Below are positions 41,477 through 50,859 of a stretch of 64,000 bases of DNA, in pieces. The notes under the pieces were generated by a model. It saw only the letters and a list, made by a program, of their open reading frames with translations. It did not search any database and was not told the DNA's origin. The stretch lies in assembly GCA_964609155.1 (NCBI GenBank), contig CAZSRF010000002.1:40489-104488 (forward strand), in the 5' to 3' direction. Within the stretch, counting starts at the first letter, position 1. Each line of letters starts with the position of its first letter. A program made the translations under genes and the position numbers. The DNA comes from JAGOUU01 sp964609155. Its GTDB lineage: Bacteria; Pseudomonadota; Gammaproteobacteria; JAGOUU01.

Positions 41477-42967
41477 ATGCAAATAGTAGATCATTATATT
41501 AATGGCGAAGTAGTTAAACTTTCTAATAAATATTACGAGCATTGCAATCCAACGACAGGTGAGGTGGCATTGAAAGTATCTTTAGCTGATAGTCACGTAG
41601 TTAATACGGCGGTAGAGTCAGCGATGTCAGCTTATCCTCACTGGTCAAGCATTCCACCTATTAAACGAGCTAGAATTTTATTTAAATTTAACCAGCTACT
41701 TAATGAAAACATTGATAAATTAGCTGAAATAATTACGATGGAGCATGGTAAGACTCTTGCAGATGCGAAGGGTTCTGTAGGGCGAGCTATTGAAGTAGTT
41801 GAACATTGCTCTAGTATAACTAATTTATTACAAGGCAAATATACTAAAAATGTAAGCACTGGCATTGACTGTTACACAATAAGACAACCATTGGGTGTTT
41901 GTGCCGGTATAGGGCCTTTTAACTTCCCCATTATGGTGCCAGTATGGCTTGCACTACCTGCAATTGCTGCGGGCAATTGTTTTATTATTAAGCCTTCAGA
42001 AAAAGTCCCTGGTGCAGTTATGTTTATTGCAGAACTTCTGACGCGTGCAGGGTTACCAAAGGGCGTCTTAAATGTTATTAATGGCCATAAAGAAGCCGTT
42101 GATGCTTTGCTACATCATCCTGACATTAAAGCAGTAACCGCAGTAGGATCTACTCCTATTGCTGAGTATATTTATAAAACAGCCACCAATAATAATAAAA
42201 GATCTCAAACTTTTGGTGGTGCAAAAAATCACTGTATTATTATGCCAGATGCAGAAATTAATAACGTTGCGGATCAGGTTTCTGGTGCTGCATTTGGAGC
42301 TGCTGGTGAGCGTTGTATGGCTTTATCTGTTGCAATTGTTGTGGGTGATAAAACTCGTCACGATAAAATAATAGAAAAAATTCAAACTTGTGCAAAAAAA
42401 ATCAAAGTAGGCTCAGGCTTAGATAGCTCTACTGATATGGGACCATTGATTACCAAAGAACATCTTAATAAAGTATTGGGATATATAGAGCAAGGTATCG
42501 CTGAAGGTGCTGATTTAATTCTAGATGGCCGTGATATACAAGTAGGTAATGGTTATTATTTAGGACCTTGTATTTTTACTAATGTAGTTTCTAATATGAA
42601 AATATACCAAGAAGAAATCTTTGGACCTGTCTTGGTTGTTATAAGAACTCAGAGTTATCAAGAAGCATTAGATTTAATTAATAACCATCCATATGGCAAC
42701 GGTGCAAGCATTTTCACGAATGATTTAAATATATCTCGTGATTTCTCTAATAATGTACAGGCTGGAATGGTAGGCATAAATATCCCCATCCCTGTACCTT
42801 TTGTTACCCATAGCTTTGGTGGTTGGAAAAATTCAGTATTTGGAGATTTAGCAATGCATGCCTCAGAAAGCGTACAGTTTTATACAAAACCTAAATCAGT
42901 AACCATAGGCATTGCGAAATCTGAAGAAGTTAAAGGTTCATCTTTGACTATGCCAATTCATAATTAA
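41477..42967 (+). CDS. mmsA: methylmalonate-semialdehyde dehydrogenase (CoA-acylating)
   Basis: 496-residue ALDH superfamily enzyme oxidising methylmalonate semialdehyde to propionyl-CoA in valine and inositol breakdown. MmsA-type features: start IVDHYINGEVV, VCAGIGPFNFPIMVPVW, FGGAKNHCIIMPDA and the nucleophile Cys in AAGERCMALS, where RCMA is the CoA-acylating variant. Late IPVPFVTHSFGGWKNS is also characteristic. The 3-hydroxyisobutyrate dehydrogenase gene follows after 54 bp, giving two consecutive steps of the valine pathway. Acyl-CoA steps are not in the window. Confidence 0.94.
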   Translation: MQIVDHYINGEVVKLSNKYYEHCNPTTGEVALKVSLADSHVVNTAVESAMSAYPHWSSIPPIKRARILFKFNQLLNENIDKLAEIITMEHGKTLADAKGSVGRAIEVVEHCSSITNLLQGKYTKNVSTGIDCYTIRQPLGVCAGIGPFNFPIMVPVWLALPAIAAGNCFIIKPSEKVPGAVMFIAELLTRAGLPKGVLNVINGHKEAVDALLHHPDIKAVTAVGSTPIAEYIYKTATNNNKRSQTFGGAKNHCIIMPDAEINNVADQVSGAAFGAAGERCMALSVAIVVGDKTRHDKIIEKIQTCAKKIKVGSGLDSSTDMGPLITKEHLNKVLGYIEQGIAEGADLILDGRDIQVGNGYYLGPCIFTNVVSNMKIYQEEIFGPVLVVIRTQSYQEALDLINNHPYGNGASIFTNDLNISRDFSNNVQAGMVGINIPIPVPFVTHSFGGWKNSVFGDLAMHASESVQFYTKPKSVTIGIAKSEEVKGSSLTMPIHN

Positions 42968-43021
42968 TTGGCACATAATTAATAACATACGTACATATAG
43001 CTTATAAACAGAGATCATGAT

Positions 43022-43918
43022 ATGAAATATAATATTGGTTTTATAGGGCTTGGTCATATGGGTTTTCCGATGGCTAGTAATTTACTGAAAAGCAACATTA
43101 CAAATAAATTATATGTCTATGATTTAGCGCAAGAACCTGTTAACTTGTTAGAAAAGTCTGGTGGCATTGCTGCAAAAAACATTACAGAAATCGCCGAAAA
43201 TTGTGATGTTGTTTTTACTATGTTGCAAACAGGACAGCAAGTAAGCAGTATATGCTTGGGTATTGATGGTCTTTTTAAATACGCAAAAGAAAAATTACTT
43301 TATATTGATTGTTCGTCAATTGATGTAGAAACTTGCAAGGCGTTACATAAACAAGCTAAAAGTAATAATATCAGAATGCTAGATGCTCCTGTATCTGGCG
43401 GAGTCAAAGGAGCAGCTGCAGCAAGCTTAACCATCATGATAGGTGGGGAAAAATCAGTATTAGCAGATGCTAAAATAATACTAGATCAACTAGGTAAAAA
43501 TATTATTTATGCAGGTCATGATGGTGCAGGGCAGGGTGCTAAAATTTGTAATAATATGATTTTAGGTGCATCAATGATAGCTGTATCAGAAGCTTTTAAT
43601 CTTGGAGAAAAATTAGGAGTTGAACCACAGAATCTTTTTGATATTATTTCAAAAGGCTCCGGCGAATGCTGGTCATTAACTAAATATTGTCCATATCCAA
43701 ATATTTTAAGTGAAGCGCCATCTAGTAATAATTACCAACCTGGGTTTACAGCTCAGATGATGCTAAAAGATTTAAATTTAAGCCAAGAAGCCGCAAGCAA
43801 TGCCGGCATTAAAACACCAATGGGTGCTTTAGCCAAGAAGCTCTATTCAGAACTTGTAGCAAATGATCCAAATATCGATTTTTCAGCGGTGATTAATTTT
43901 TTACATACACTGAATTAA
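43022..43918 (+). CDS. mmsB: 3-hydroxyisobutyrate dehydrogenase
   Basis: NAD-dependent oxidation of 3-hydroxyisobutyrate to methylmalonate semialdehyde, the substrate of the upstream MmsA. 298 residues. GFIGLGHMGFPMASNLLK (dinucleotide fold), DAPVSGGVKGAAAASLTIM (substrate site), GAGQGAKICNNMILG with the catalytic Lys, and KDLNLSQEAA are all family signatures. Same strand as mmsA, probably one operon. Confidence 0.94.
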   Translation: MKYNIGFIGLGHMGFPMASNLLKSNITNKLYVYDLAQEPVNLLEKSGGIAAKNITEIAENCDVVFTMLQTGQQVSSICLGIDGLFKYAKEKLLYIDCSSIDVETCKALHKQAKSNNIRMLDAPVSGGVKGAAAASLTIMIGGEKSVLADAKIILDQLGKNIIYAGHDGAGQGAKICNNMILGASMIAVSEAFNLGEKLGVEPQNLFDIISKGSGECWSLTKYCPYPNILSEAPSSNNYQPGFTAQMMLKDLNLSQEAASNAGIKTPMGALAKKLYSELVANDPNIDFSAVINFLHTLN

Positions 43919-43993
43919 GTTAGCATATTATATTTTTCAACATTAGAAAACTATAATTTACTTATAATACTATTTATAAGTTGATAGTTTTTC

Positions 43994-45538
43994 ATGCGAA
44001 AAACAAAAGCTGCTGATACTGAGCCCAATCTTCATGTTGATTATAACCTCTTAGAGAAATTAGATTTAATTGAATGTCGAGCAGCTGAACCAGACTTAAT
44101 AAATGACCTTAAGATTCTTACTCAACATCTTGAAAATAAAGATTTTGGAGTGGGCGAAGCCACTATGGGTTCAGAACTAGAGCTATTCTTGGTCGATAAA
44201 AATAGTTTATCGCCTTCTATGATTAATACAACGATTTGTGAACATTACAAAAATAAAAATATAGGGCAACAAATACAAACAGAAATTAGCCGATTTTGTC
44301 TAGAATACAATGGTCCGGTGATAGCTACAAATAAGCAACCGTTAACTACTTTAATTAATGAAATGGAATTGATACTCCATGACATAAGAGCAGTAGCTAA
44401 GAAAGATTATAATTCTTTGATTATCCCTATTGGAATTATACCAACTCTCACATTAGGTGATTTAGCGAATGACGCATTAACACCTTATTGGCGCTATTAT
44501 GCTATAGATAAAACAATGTCTTTATTGCGCAATAAACAGCAATATAAAATCCATATTCATGGTGAAAACCCATTACAAATAAATTGGCCAAATACTGTTA
44601 TTGAGGGGGTTAATTCTTCTTATCAAGTTCACCTTAGGGTAAACCCATCTGAATATAATAATATGTTTAATGCTGCACAGTTAGCCGCAGCTTTTGTGTT
44701 AAGTGTCAGTGGAAATTCACCTTTATTGTTAGGGCATAAGTTATGGGAAGAAACTCGCATAGCCGTCTTCGAACAAATTGTCAATAATCTTTCTATTCAT
44801 CCAGGTCAATGGCAAGAACAACAACGTGTAGCCTTTGGTAGAGGATGGATAAAAGATGGCGTTTTTGGATTATTAAAAGAAACATGTGAATTGTTTTACC
44901 CTGTATTACCAACAAATTGTCGAAGTTCTACCCATAATACTACTAGCAAAAGGGGACCTGAACTAACTAGTCTTATTAAACATAATAGTTCTGTGTGGCC
45001 GTGGAATCGCGCAATCTATGATCCCTCTTACGGTGGGCATTTTAGAATTGAAATGCGTTATTTACCTGCTGGACCCACTGTAGCTGATATGGCTATGAAT
45101 GCAGGATTTATGTTAGGACTTACAAAATACTTTAGTAATAATATACATAATATAATTTGTGATTTGCCTTTTAAGTATGCACAATATAATTTTTATCAAG
45201 CTGCACAATATGGATTAAAGGCAACTTGCGTATGGGCAGAAAAAAACAAAATTACCGAACAACCAATAATTAATTTATTAGATCAAATGTTAGATTCTGC
45301 AGCCTTTGGGTTATATCAATTAGGGGTAAGCGATAAAGAAATTAATAATATGCAAGTGTGTATTAGAAATAGATATAAAAACAGACAAACTGGTGCAGTT
45401 TGGCAAAGAATAATATTTGATAACTTGATTAATAACTATAAATTAAATACACAAGAGGCTCTTTATAATATGTTTAAGTTATATATAAAAAACCAAGGTT
45501 CAGATAAACCAATTGGGGAATGGTCTTTAAGTGTATAG
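43994..45538 (+). CDS. glutamate-cysteine ligase-like protein (GCS2 type)
   Basis: 514 residues resembling the GCS2 carboxylate-amine ligases (PF04107). ATMGSELELFLVD carries the Glu residues that bind Mg-ATP, followed by SSYQVHLRVNPSEYNNMFNA and RIEMRYLPAGPTVADMAMNAG. It is longer than YbdK (372) and does not look like the GshA of E. coli. It may provide gamma-glutamylcysteine for glutathione, needed by Gss and GloB in this window, or join glutamate to another amine. No gshB is adjacent. Family moderate to good; substrate unknown. Confidence 0.75.
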   Translation: MRKTKAADTEPNLHVDYNLLEKLDLIECRAAEPDLINDLKILTQHLENKDFGVGEATMGSELELFLVDKNSLSPSMINTTICEHYKNKNIGQQIQTEISRFCLEYNGPVIATNKQPLTTLINEMELILHDIRAVAKKDYNSLIIPIGIIPTLTLGDLANDALTPYWRYYAIDKTMSLLRNKQQYKIHIHGENPLQINWPNTVIEGVNSSYQVHLRVNPSEYNNMFNAAQLAAAFVLSVSGNSPLLLGHKLWEETRIAVFEQIVNNLSIHPGQWQEQQRVAFGRGWIKDGVFGLLKETCELFYPVLPTNCRSSTHNTTSKRGPELTSLIKHNSSVWPWNRAIYDPSYGGHFRIEMRYLPAGPTVADMAMNAGFMLGLTKYFSNNIHNIICDLPFKYAQYNFYQAAQYGLKATCVWAEKNKITEQPIINLLDQMLDSAAFGLYQLGVSDKEINNMQVCIRNRYKNRQTGAVWQRIIFDNLINNYKLNTQEALYNMFKLYIKNQGSDKPIGEWSLSV

Positions 45539-45628
45539 ATATTATTTAAAATATATTGAGCATATACTTGCTTTAACGATATAATGGCATTAGCTGTTAT
45601 TGATTGATTATATATTAGAGTTTCGATC

Positions 45629-46039
45629 ATGAAATTAGATCTAAGTTCGCTAAAAAAAGCTCTCGAATCTTTATCTTTAGCATTGATAGAATATAAAAAA
45701 AATTCAAATGATTTTATTCGAGATTCATGTATACAACGATTTGAATATAGCTACGAATTGTCATGGAAAATGCTTAAAAGGCATCTAGAACTTATTGAGG
45801 CTGATAAAGCTTCAATAGACGAACTTGCTTTTCCTAACCTCATACGAAAAGCTAATGAAAAAGGCTTACTTTTGTCTGATTGGTTAAAATGGAAAGTTTA
45901 CAGAGAGGCTAGAAATGCTACTAGCCATGCGTATGATAAAATAAAAGCAGATGCAGTATTTGCTATTATTCCTGAATTCTATAAAGAAATGGCATATCTC
46001 TATCAACAGCTAATCAAACATAATGATGACTTCGAATAA
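45629..46039 (+). CDS. HEPN toxin-like protein, HepT/HI0074 family
   Basis: 136 residues, all-helical. The HEPN RNase motif R-x4-H-x-Y is intact as R95-NATS-H100-A-Y102. QRFEYSYELSWKMLKRHLE is typical of the HI0074 nucleotidyltransferase substrate-binding family. In HepT-MntA systems this partner is the RNase toxin, silenced when the MNT enzyme adds AMP to the Tyr. It overlaps the MNT gene by 17 bases, the usual linked layout. Confidence 0.88.
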   Translation: MKLDLSSLKKALESLSLALIEYKKNSNDFIRDSCIQRFEYSYELSWKMLKRHLELIEADKASIDELAFPNLIRKANEKGLLLSDWLKWKVYREARNATSHAYDKIKADAVFAIIPEFYKEMAYLYQQLIKHNDDFE

Positions 46040-46355
46040 CCACCCCTGGTCACCAATAGACATTCAACCACATGAGTTTTTAATTATTAGAAGTATATTA
46101 ACAAGAAATTTGCCAAAAAATGCTAAGGTATATGTTTTTGGTTCAAGGGCTGAATTAAATAAAGCAAAGCCTTACTCAGATCTGGATTTAGCAATTGATA
46201 TTGGTGACAGGCTTTCGTTAGCATTACTAGCTGATTTAAGAGAAGAGTTTATTAACTCAGACTTGACCTATACAGTTGATTTAGTGGATTTAAATGCCAT
46301 TGAAACAAAGTTTAAAGAAACAATAATGCCAAAATGTATTGCTTTATTATACTAA
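46023..46355 (+). CDS. MNT-type nucleotidyltransferase, antitoxin partner of HEPN
   Basis: 110 residues. Minimal nucleotidyltransferase with G40-S41-R and the paired Asp of SDLDLAID (D53, D55), followed by a further acidic strand (TVDLVDL). It should transfer AMP from ATP to the HEPN partner encoded by the overlapping upstream gene and neutralise it. Its 3' end overlaps that of the convergent yceF by 9 bases, so the module abuts the conserved yceF-yceD block closely. Confidence 0.88.
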   Translation: MMTSNNHPWSPIDIQPHEFLIIRSILTRNLPKNAKVYVFGSRAELNKAKPYSDLDLAIDIGDRLSLALLADLREEFINSDLTYTVDLVDLNAIETKFKETIMPKCIALLY

Positions 46356-46976
46356 AAAATATCCAAGTTTATTCAAACAATCTACTAGTTTTATCATTGG
46401 TAGACCAATGATTGCATGAAAATCTGCAGTATCAATACCTTCTACTAAGGCTATACCTAAGCTTTCTATTTTAAAACTAGCAGCACATTGATAAGGCTGT
46501 TCTTTTTTAAGGTAATTGTTAATTTGCTGATCTGATAGTTTCTTGAGCTTGATTTTACTAATTTCTTTATAATAATACTCCTCTTGTCTCACTGTTTTTT
46601 TACTACTAAAAGTTAAGCTGATAATACATAACCCAGTGATAAACTCTATAGTTTTATTACTAAAGAATTTGAGTTGTTCATAAGCATTTTCAAAATTACC
46701 TGGTTTGCCATAGATGTTATTTTCACATACAGCAACCTGATCAGAACTAATAATTATCTTATCGTTTGGGGTGCTATTAGCGGTTATCTTATCAATAACT
46801 GCATGAGCTTTGCATTTGCTTAGTCTTTCAACTAGTTTCTCAGGATTCTCTTCAGGCAAAGGTGATTCATCGATGTTAGCAGGTAGTATTGTAAAAGGTA
46901 TTTTTAATTGCTCTAACAATAACTTACGCGATGGGGATTGCGAAGCTAGTATTAATTCAGGTATAATCTTTGGCAT
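46347..46976 (-). CDS. yceF: Maf-family nucleotide pyrophosphatase, YceF type
   Basis: 209 residues. ILASQSPSRKLLLEQLKIPF at the start, ANIDES, the KAHAV and SSDQVAV segments with the catalytic Asp, and GLPMIKLVDCL at the end are Maf signatures. YceF in E. coli hydrolyses m7GTP and protects RNA from modified nucleotides. Its position, divergent from yceD-rpmF, is exactly that of E. coli yceF rather than yhdE (YhdE/Maf1). The gene start lies close to the region encoding the yceD leader. Confidence 0.88.
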   Translation of the reverse strand: MPKIIPELILASQSPSRKLLLEQLKIPFTILPANIDESPLPEENPEKLVERLSKCKAHAVIDKITANSTPNDKIIISSDQVAVCENNIYGKPGNFENAYEQLKFFSNKTIEFITGLCIISLTFSSKKTVRQEEYYYKEISKIKLKKLSDQQINNYLKKEQPYQCAASFKIESLGIALVEGIDTADFHAIIGLPMIKLVDCLNKLGYFLV

Positions 46977-47053
46977 TGTATAGGAGGTCTGGGGTAAAAT
47001 TATCAGGATATATTACCGGCATCTCGTTAATTATTCTAGCAATAAAAAAGAAT

Positions 47054-47545
47054 ATGAACAAAAATGCTATTTTGCCAAGACAATTACCTGTAAAAAAGTT
47101 GGGAGTTGAATACAAATCGTTATCTGGGCTAATTAGAGCTCAAAATTTAGAGCGCTTAAATAGCTTATTATCAGCTAATTCAGCCTCATCCCAGGATCCC
47201 GTAGGGTCCCAAGGAGCCAACGCAGATTTACAGATACAGTTAGAATTTCAGCGTATTGATTATCATAAGGTTTTAGTTACAGGCGATATTGATTACAAGG
47301 TTACTGCCGTATGCCAACGATGTTTGCAAGATATGCCATATAGCATAAATACTAAAATTTCAGTTGTATTAATTGATATATTAAGTAGAATAGATAAAAA
47401 AATAGAGGGTTATGAGCCTGTCGAACTAGATTTCAAAGGGCTCGTTGATTTATACCAGTTGATTGAAGATGAGATGATTTTGTCATTGCCAACAGCAATT
47501 AAACATGATGTAAACCAACTGGACGAATGTAGGATATTAAATTAA
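47054..47545 (+). CDS. yceD: YceD/DUF177 protein (23S rRNA accumulation protein)
   Basis: About 163 residues from the ATG at 47054 (MNKNAILPRQLPV). A longer frame exists upstream but overlaps yceF and reads as unnatural sequence. VTAVCQRCLQDM gives the C-x-x-C pair common in this family, and the acidic EDEMILSLP segment is typical. YceD affects 23S rRNA levels and lies before rpmF in most bacteria, as here (39 bp). Residues 33-60 are Ser/Gln-rich and look like an insertion. Confidence 0.9.
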   Translation: MNKNAILPRQLPVKKLGVEYKSLSGLIRAQNLERLNSLLSANSASSQDPVGSQGANADLQIQLEFQRIDYHKVLVTGDIDYKVTAVCQRCLQDMPYSINTKISVVLIDILSRIDKKIEGYEPVELDFKGLVDLYQLIEDEMILSLPTAIKHDVNQLDECRILN

Positions 47546-47584
47546 TAAGTTTAAGTAAGATATTGATAATTAGGAGATACAAAA

Positions 47585-47791
47585 ATGGCTGTACAGAAGA
47601 GTCGCAAATCACGTTCTAAAAGAGGCATGCGTAGAGCTCACGACGGATTGGCTGCACCTACTTTAAGTATTGATCAACGCGGTAATTTACATCGTAGACA
47701 TCATATAGCTGCTGATGGTACTTATCGTGGTAAGCAGATTATTGCAATTAAAGCAGATTTAAGCACATCTGAAGAAGATTCAGCCGAGTAA
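47585..47791 (+). CDS. rpmF: 50S ribosomal protein L32
   Basis: 68 residues. MAVQKSRKSRSKRGMRRAHD is diagnostic of bacterial L32, and LHRRHHIAADGTYRGKQI matches the gamma form. It is of the zinc-free type (no Cys pairs). An acidic 10-residue tail extends past the E. coli protein (57 residues). AGGAG lies 9 bases before the ATG. It links ribosome synthesis to the fatty acid genes that follow, as elsewhere in gammaproteobacteria. Confidence 0.97.
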   Translation: MAVQKSRKSRSKRGMRRAHDGLAAPTLSIDQRGNLHRRHHIAADGTYRGKQIIAIKADLSTSEEDSAE

Positions 47792-47856
47792 TAAAAATAT
47801 TCACACTTGTGTTCAATTTTTTTCTAATGACTATATATTATTAACGGAATAATAGT

Positions 47857-48876
47857 GTGAAGATTGCTATAGATGCTATGAGTGGTGACAACGGTCTGGA
47901 ATCTTCAATTCCAGCCGTGAAATTGGCTTTAACTGAAAATACAGATCAAAATCTAGAGCTCATATTAGTGGGTAATGAGTCTGATATCAAAAAAGCTTTA
48001 GATAAATATAATGTTAACCCCGGGTTGGTTAGTATACATAATTCCACGCAGACTGTATTGATGAGTGATTCTCCTGTCTTTGCTTTGCGTTATAAAAAAG
48101 ACTCATCTATGCGCAAGGCAGTCGATCTGATAAAGTTTGGTGAAGCAGATGCCTGCGTTAGCGCTGGTAATACAGGTGCTTTAATGGCTATTTCCAAATT
48201 TGTATTAAAAACTATTAGTGGCATTGAAAGACCGGCCATAGCTTCATTTATTCCCACACAAAATGGCAGTACACTCTTACTTGATTTAGGTGCAAATATT
48301 AATTGTACGGCAATCAATCTATATCAGTTCGCTTTAATGGGTTCTATCTTAAGCAAATCTTTGTCAGTGCACCAAAACTTTTCTCCAAAAGTTGCTTTAT
48401 TAAATATTGGCCATGAAGCAGTAAAAGGCACTGACGTAGTAAAAGAAGCAAGTATCTTAATAAATGGAGATAACACTATAAATTATATAGGTTTTATAGA
48501 AGGCGATAAGCTTTATAATGATATCGCTGATGTTATAGTATGTGATGGTTTTGCTGGTAATGTGGCATTGAAAACTAGCGAGGGATTATCTAAATTTATT
48601 AGCGATATAATCAAAGAGACCTTTCAACGCAATATTTATTCAAAAATACTAGGGTTGTTAACTAGACCTATGGTAAGTAAAATTAGAAAAAAATTGGATA
48701 CACGTAATTACAATGGTGCAAGTTTGATTGGTTTAAATGGCATAGTAATTAAAAGCCATGGTGGTGCAGATGATAGAGCGTTTGCCAACGCGATACTTAA
48801 AGCTAAACAGGAAGTTCAGACAAATATCATCGGTAAACTAAAAGAACAATCAAATCTCTTTCAATCTACGGTTTAA
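47857..48876 (+). CDS. plsX: phosphate acyltransferase PlsX
   Basis: Converts acyl-ACP to acyl-phosphate, the first step of the PlsX-PlsY route to phosphatidic acid. 339 residues. KIAIDAMSGDNG, SAGNTGALMA, LDLGAN and GFIEGDKLY / CDGFAGNVALK are conserved. Start is GTG at 47857 with AACGGAA upstream; no ATG is close. It lies 65 bp after rpmF and 13 bp before fabH. Confidence 0.95.
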   Translation: MKIAIDAMSGDNGLESSIPAVKLALTENTDQNLELILVGNESDIKKALDKYNVNPGLVSIHNSTQTVLMSDSPVFALRYKKDSSMRKAVDLIKFGEADACVSAGNTGALMAISKFVLKTISGIERPAIASFIPTQNGSTLLLDLGANINCTAINLYQFALMGSILSKSLSVHQNFSPKVALLNIGHEAVKGTDVVKEASILINGDNTINYIGFIEGDKLYNDIADVIVCDGFAGNVALKTSEGLSKFISDIIKETFQRNIYSKILGLLTRPMVSKIRKKLDTRNYNGASLIGLNGIVIKSHGGADDRAFANAILKAKQEVQTNIIGKLKEQSNLFQSTV

Positions 48877-48889
48877 TGGTTGATATCTT

Positions 48890-49864
48890 ATGAGTAAAAC
48901 ATATTCTAAAATTCTAGGCACAGGTAGTTATTTACCGACTGCTGTTGTCACTAATCATGATTTAGAAAAACGTCTAGAAACATCTCATGATTGGATAGTT
49001 CAGAGAACTGGTATTCATCAACGCTATGTAGCTAATCAAAACGAAACCGTTGCAAGCATGGCTTCAAAGGCAGCGCAACAAGCTATACAAGCGGCAAATA
49101 TTTCTCTTGATGAAATAGATCTTATTATAGTTGCTTCTTGTTCTGGTGAATCTGTTTTTCCATCAGCTGCAGGTATGGTTCAGAAAAATCTAAATATTCC
49201 AGCTTGTCCAGCATTTGATATCTCAGCTGCTTGCGCCGGGTTTATTTATAATTTGAGTATTGCTGACACATTTATAAGAACTGGACAAGTAAGACATGCT
49301 CTAATTATTGGTAGCGAGGTAATGTCTAGAGTGGTAAATCCAGATGATCGTTCAATTGCTGTCCTGTTTGGCGATGGTGCTGGAGCAGTAGTATTAGGTT
49401 CTAGCAACCTACCAGGTATTATAGACACAAAGATTTATGCTGATGGTAGTTATGGTGATATTTTAAAGTTGTCGCGTATGTACCCTTGCAATGTAAGTAT
49501 AAACGATTATGCTCCTTATTATATTCATATGGAAGGACGTGAAGTATTCAAAGTGGCTGTCACTAAGTTAGAAGAAATGGTCGATAACATCATTTTGGAA
49601 AATGGCTTGAGTAAATCAGATCTCGATTGGCTTGTCCCTCACCAAGCAAATTATAGAATCATTAAGGCTGTAGCAAAAAGATTAGAATTACCTGAAGAGC
49701 AAGTAATTCTTACAATAGCTGAGCATGCTAATACTTCGGCTGCATCGATTCCATTAGCTTTAGATCATGGTGTACGCGATAAAAGAATCAAACATGGTGA
49801 TTTAATACTACTAGAGTCTTTTGGTGGTGGTTTAGCTTGGGGTGCTTCTTTAATTAAATACTAA
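48890..49864 (+). CDS. fabH: beta-ketoacyl-ACP synthase III
   Basis: Starts fatty acid synthesis by condensing acetyl-CoA with malonyl-ACP. 324 residues. Catalytic triad visible: Cys in ISAACAGFIYN, His in VPHQANYRI and Asn in AEHANTSAAS. The FGDGAGAVVL strand and C-terminal LLESFGGGLAWGA are standard. 13 bp after plsX, 29 bp before fabD. Confidence 0.96.
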   Translation: MSKTYSKILGTGSYLPTAVVTNHDLEKRLETSHDWIVQRTGIHQRYVANQNETVASMASKAAQQAIQAANISLDEIDLIIVASCSGESVFPSAAGMVQKNLNIPACPAFDISAACAGFIYNLSIADTFIRTGQVRHALIIGSEVMSRVVNPDDRSIAVLFGDGAGAVVLGSSNLPGIIDTKIYADGSYGDILKLSRMYPCNVSINDYAPYYIHMEGREVFKVAVTKLEEMVDNIILENGLSKSDLDWLVPHQANYRIIKAVAKRLELPEEQVILTIAEHANTSAASIPLALDHGVRDKRIKHGDLILLESFGGGLAWGASLIKY

Positions 49865-49893
49865 ATTAATAATAAATAATATTAATAATAATT

Positions 49894-50826
49894 ATGAGTA
49901 AGAATTTTGCAGTAGTATTCCCTGGGCAGGGATCACAACATGTAGGGATGATTGCTGAGTTAACAACAGAATACCCAGAAGTTGTAAAAACCTTTTCTCA
50001 AGCTAGTGAAGTATTACACTATGATTTATTAAATTTAGTATTGCATGGGCCTAGTGAAAAATTAAATCAAACAGTCTATACTCAACCTGCTTTATTGGTA
50101 GCTAGTATATCAATATGGAATATATTTACTAACTTAACAAATAAGCTACCTAAAGTATTAGCAAGGCACAGTTTGGGAGAATATACTGCGTTGGTTGCAT
50201 CTAATAGTTTAAATTTTTTAGACGCTGTAAAGTTGGTTGCTGCTCGTGGTCAGTATATGCAAGAAGCCGTCCAAGCCAGTCAAAATACTGATGGAGCTAT
50301 GGCTGCTATTTTAGGGATAGATGATAACCAGGTTATTCAAAATATTTTAGATAATATAAACAATGTTGAAATAGCTAATTTAAATGCTATTGGTCAGACA
50401 GTTATCGCTGGTAAAAAAGATAGTGTTTTAATCGCTATAGATCAACTAAAACGTGCAGGCGCAAAACTAGCAAAATTATTAGATGTTAGCGTTCCATCGC
50501 ATTGTTCACTTATGCAGCCTGCAGCAGATGAATTACAAGATACTTTAAATACAATTAAACTACAAATACCAAGTATTCCTGTTATTCACAATTGCTCTGT
50601 AGAGTCTTATAAAACTGTTGAACAAATACGAGAAGCTTTGATTAAACAATTAACTTCTCCTGTTCGCTGGGTTGAAACCATTCAAGCTATCAACAGGTTG
50701 GATATTTTTGATATCTGTGAGTTTGGTCCTGGCAACGTTTTAAGCAAGCTTTGTAAAAGAATTAATGCTGATATCACTGCGCATGCGATCAATGACCCAG
50801 TAAGCCTGAGAGAAATATTACTATAA
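49894..50826 (+). CDS. fabD: malonyl-CoA--ACP transacylase, with unusual active-site flank
   Basis: Transfers malonyl from CoA to ACP. 310 residues. FPGQGSQHVGM, AARGQYMQEAV (substrate Arg) and VPSHCSLMQPAAD (catalytic His) are intact. The nucleophile motif reads ARHSLGEY where the family has AGHSLGEY: the Gly before His-Ser is Arg91 (AGG codon at 50164-50166 in place of GGN). This residue packs beside the nucleophile elbow, so activity may be affected unless it is a sequencing error. The gene is otherwise intact and sits in an essential operon. Confidence 0.93.
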   Translation: MSKNFAVVFPGQGSQHVGMIAELTTEYPEVVKTFSQASEVLHYDLLNLVLHGPSEKLNQTVYTQPALLVASISIWNIFTNLTNKLPKVLARHSLGEYTALVASNSLNFLDAVKLVAARGQYMQEAVQASQNTDGAMAAILGIDDNQVIQNILDNINNVEIANLNAIGQTVIAGKKDSVLIAIDQLKRAGAKLAKLLDVSVPSHCSLMQPAADELQDTLNTIKLQIPSIPVIHNCSVESYKTVEQIREALIKQLTSPVRWVETIQAINRLDIFDICEFGPGNVLSKLCKRINADITAHAINDPVSLREILL

Positions 50827-50859
50827 CTTAACAAAATACAACAAAGCACAGAGTATAAC

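Noticed and set aside
46970..47053. N-terminal extension of YceD
   Set aside because: It overlaps the start of divergent yceF and reads as unrelated sequence; YceD proteins begin at the ATG at 47054.
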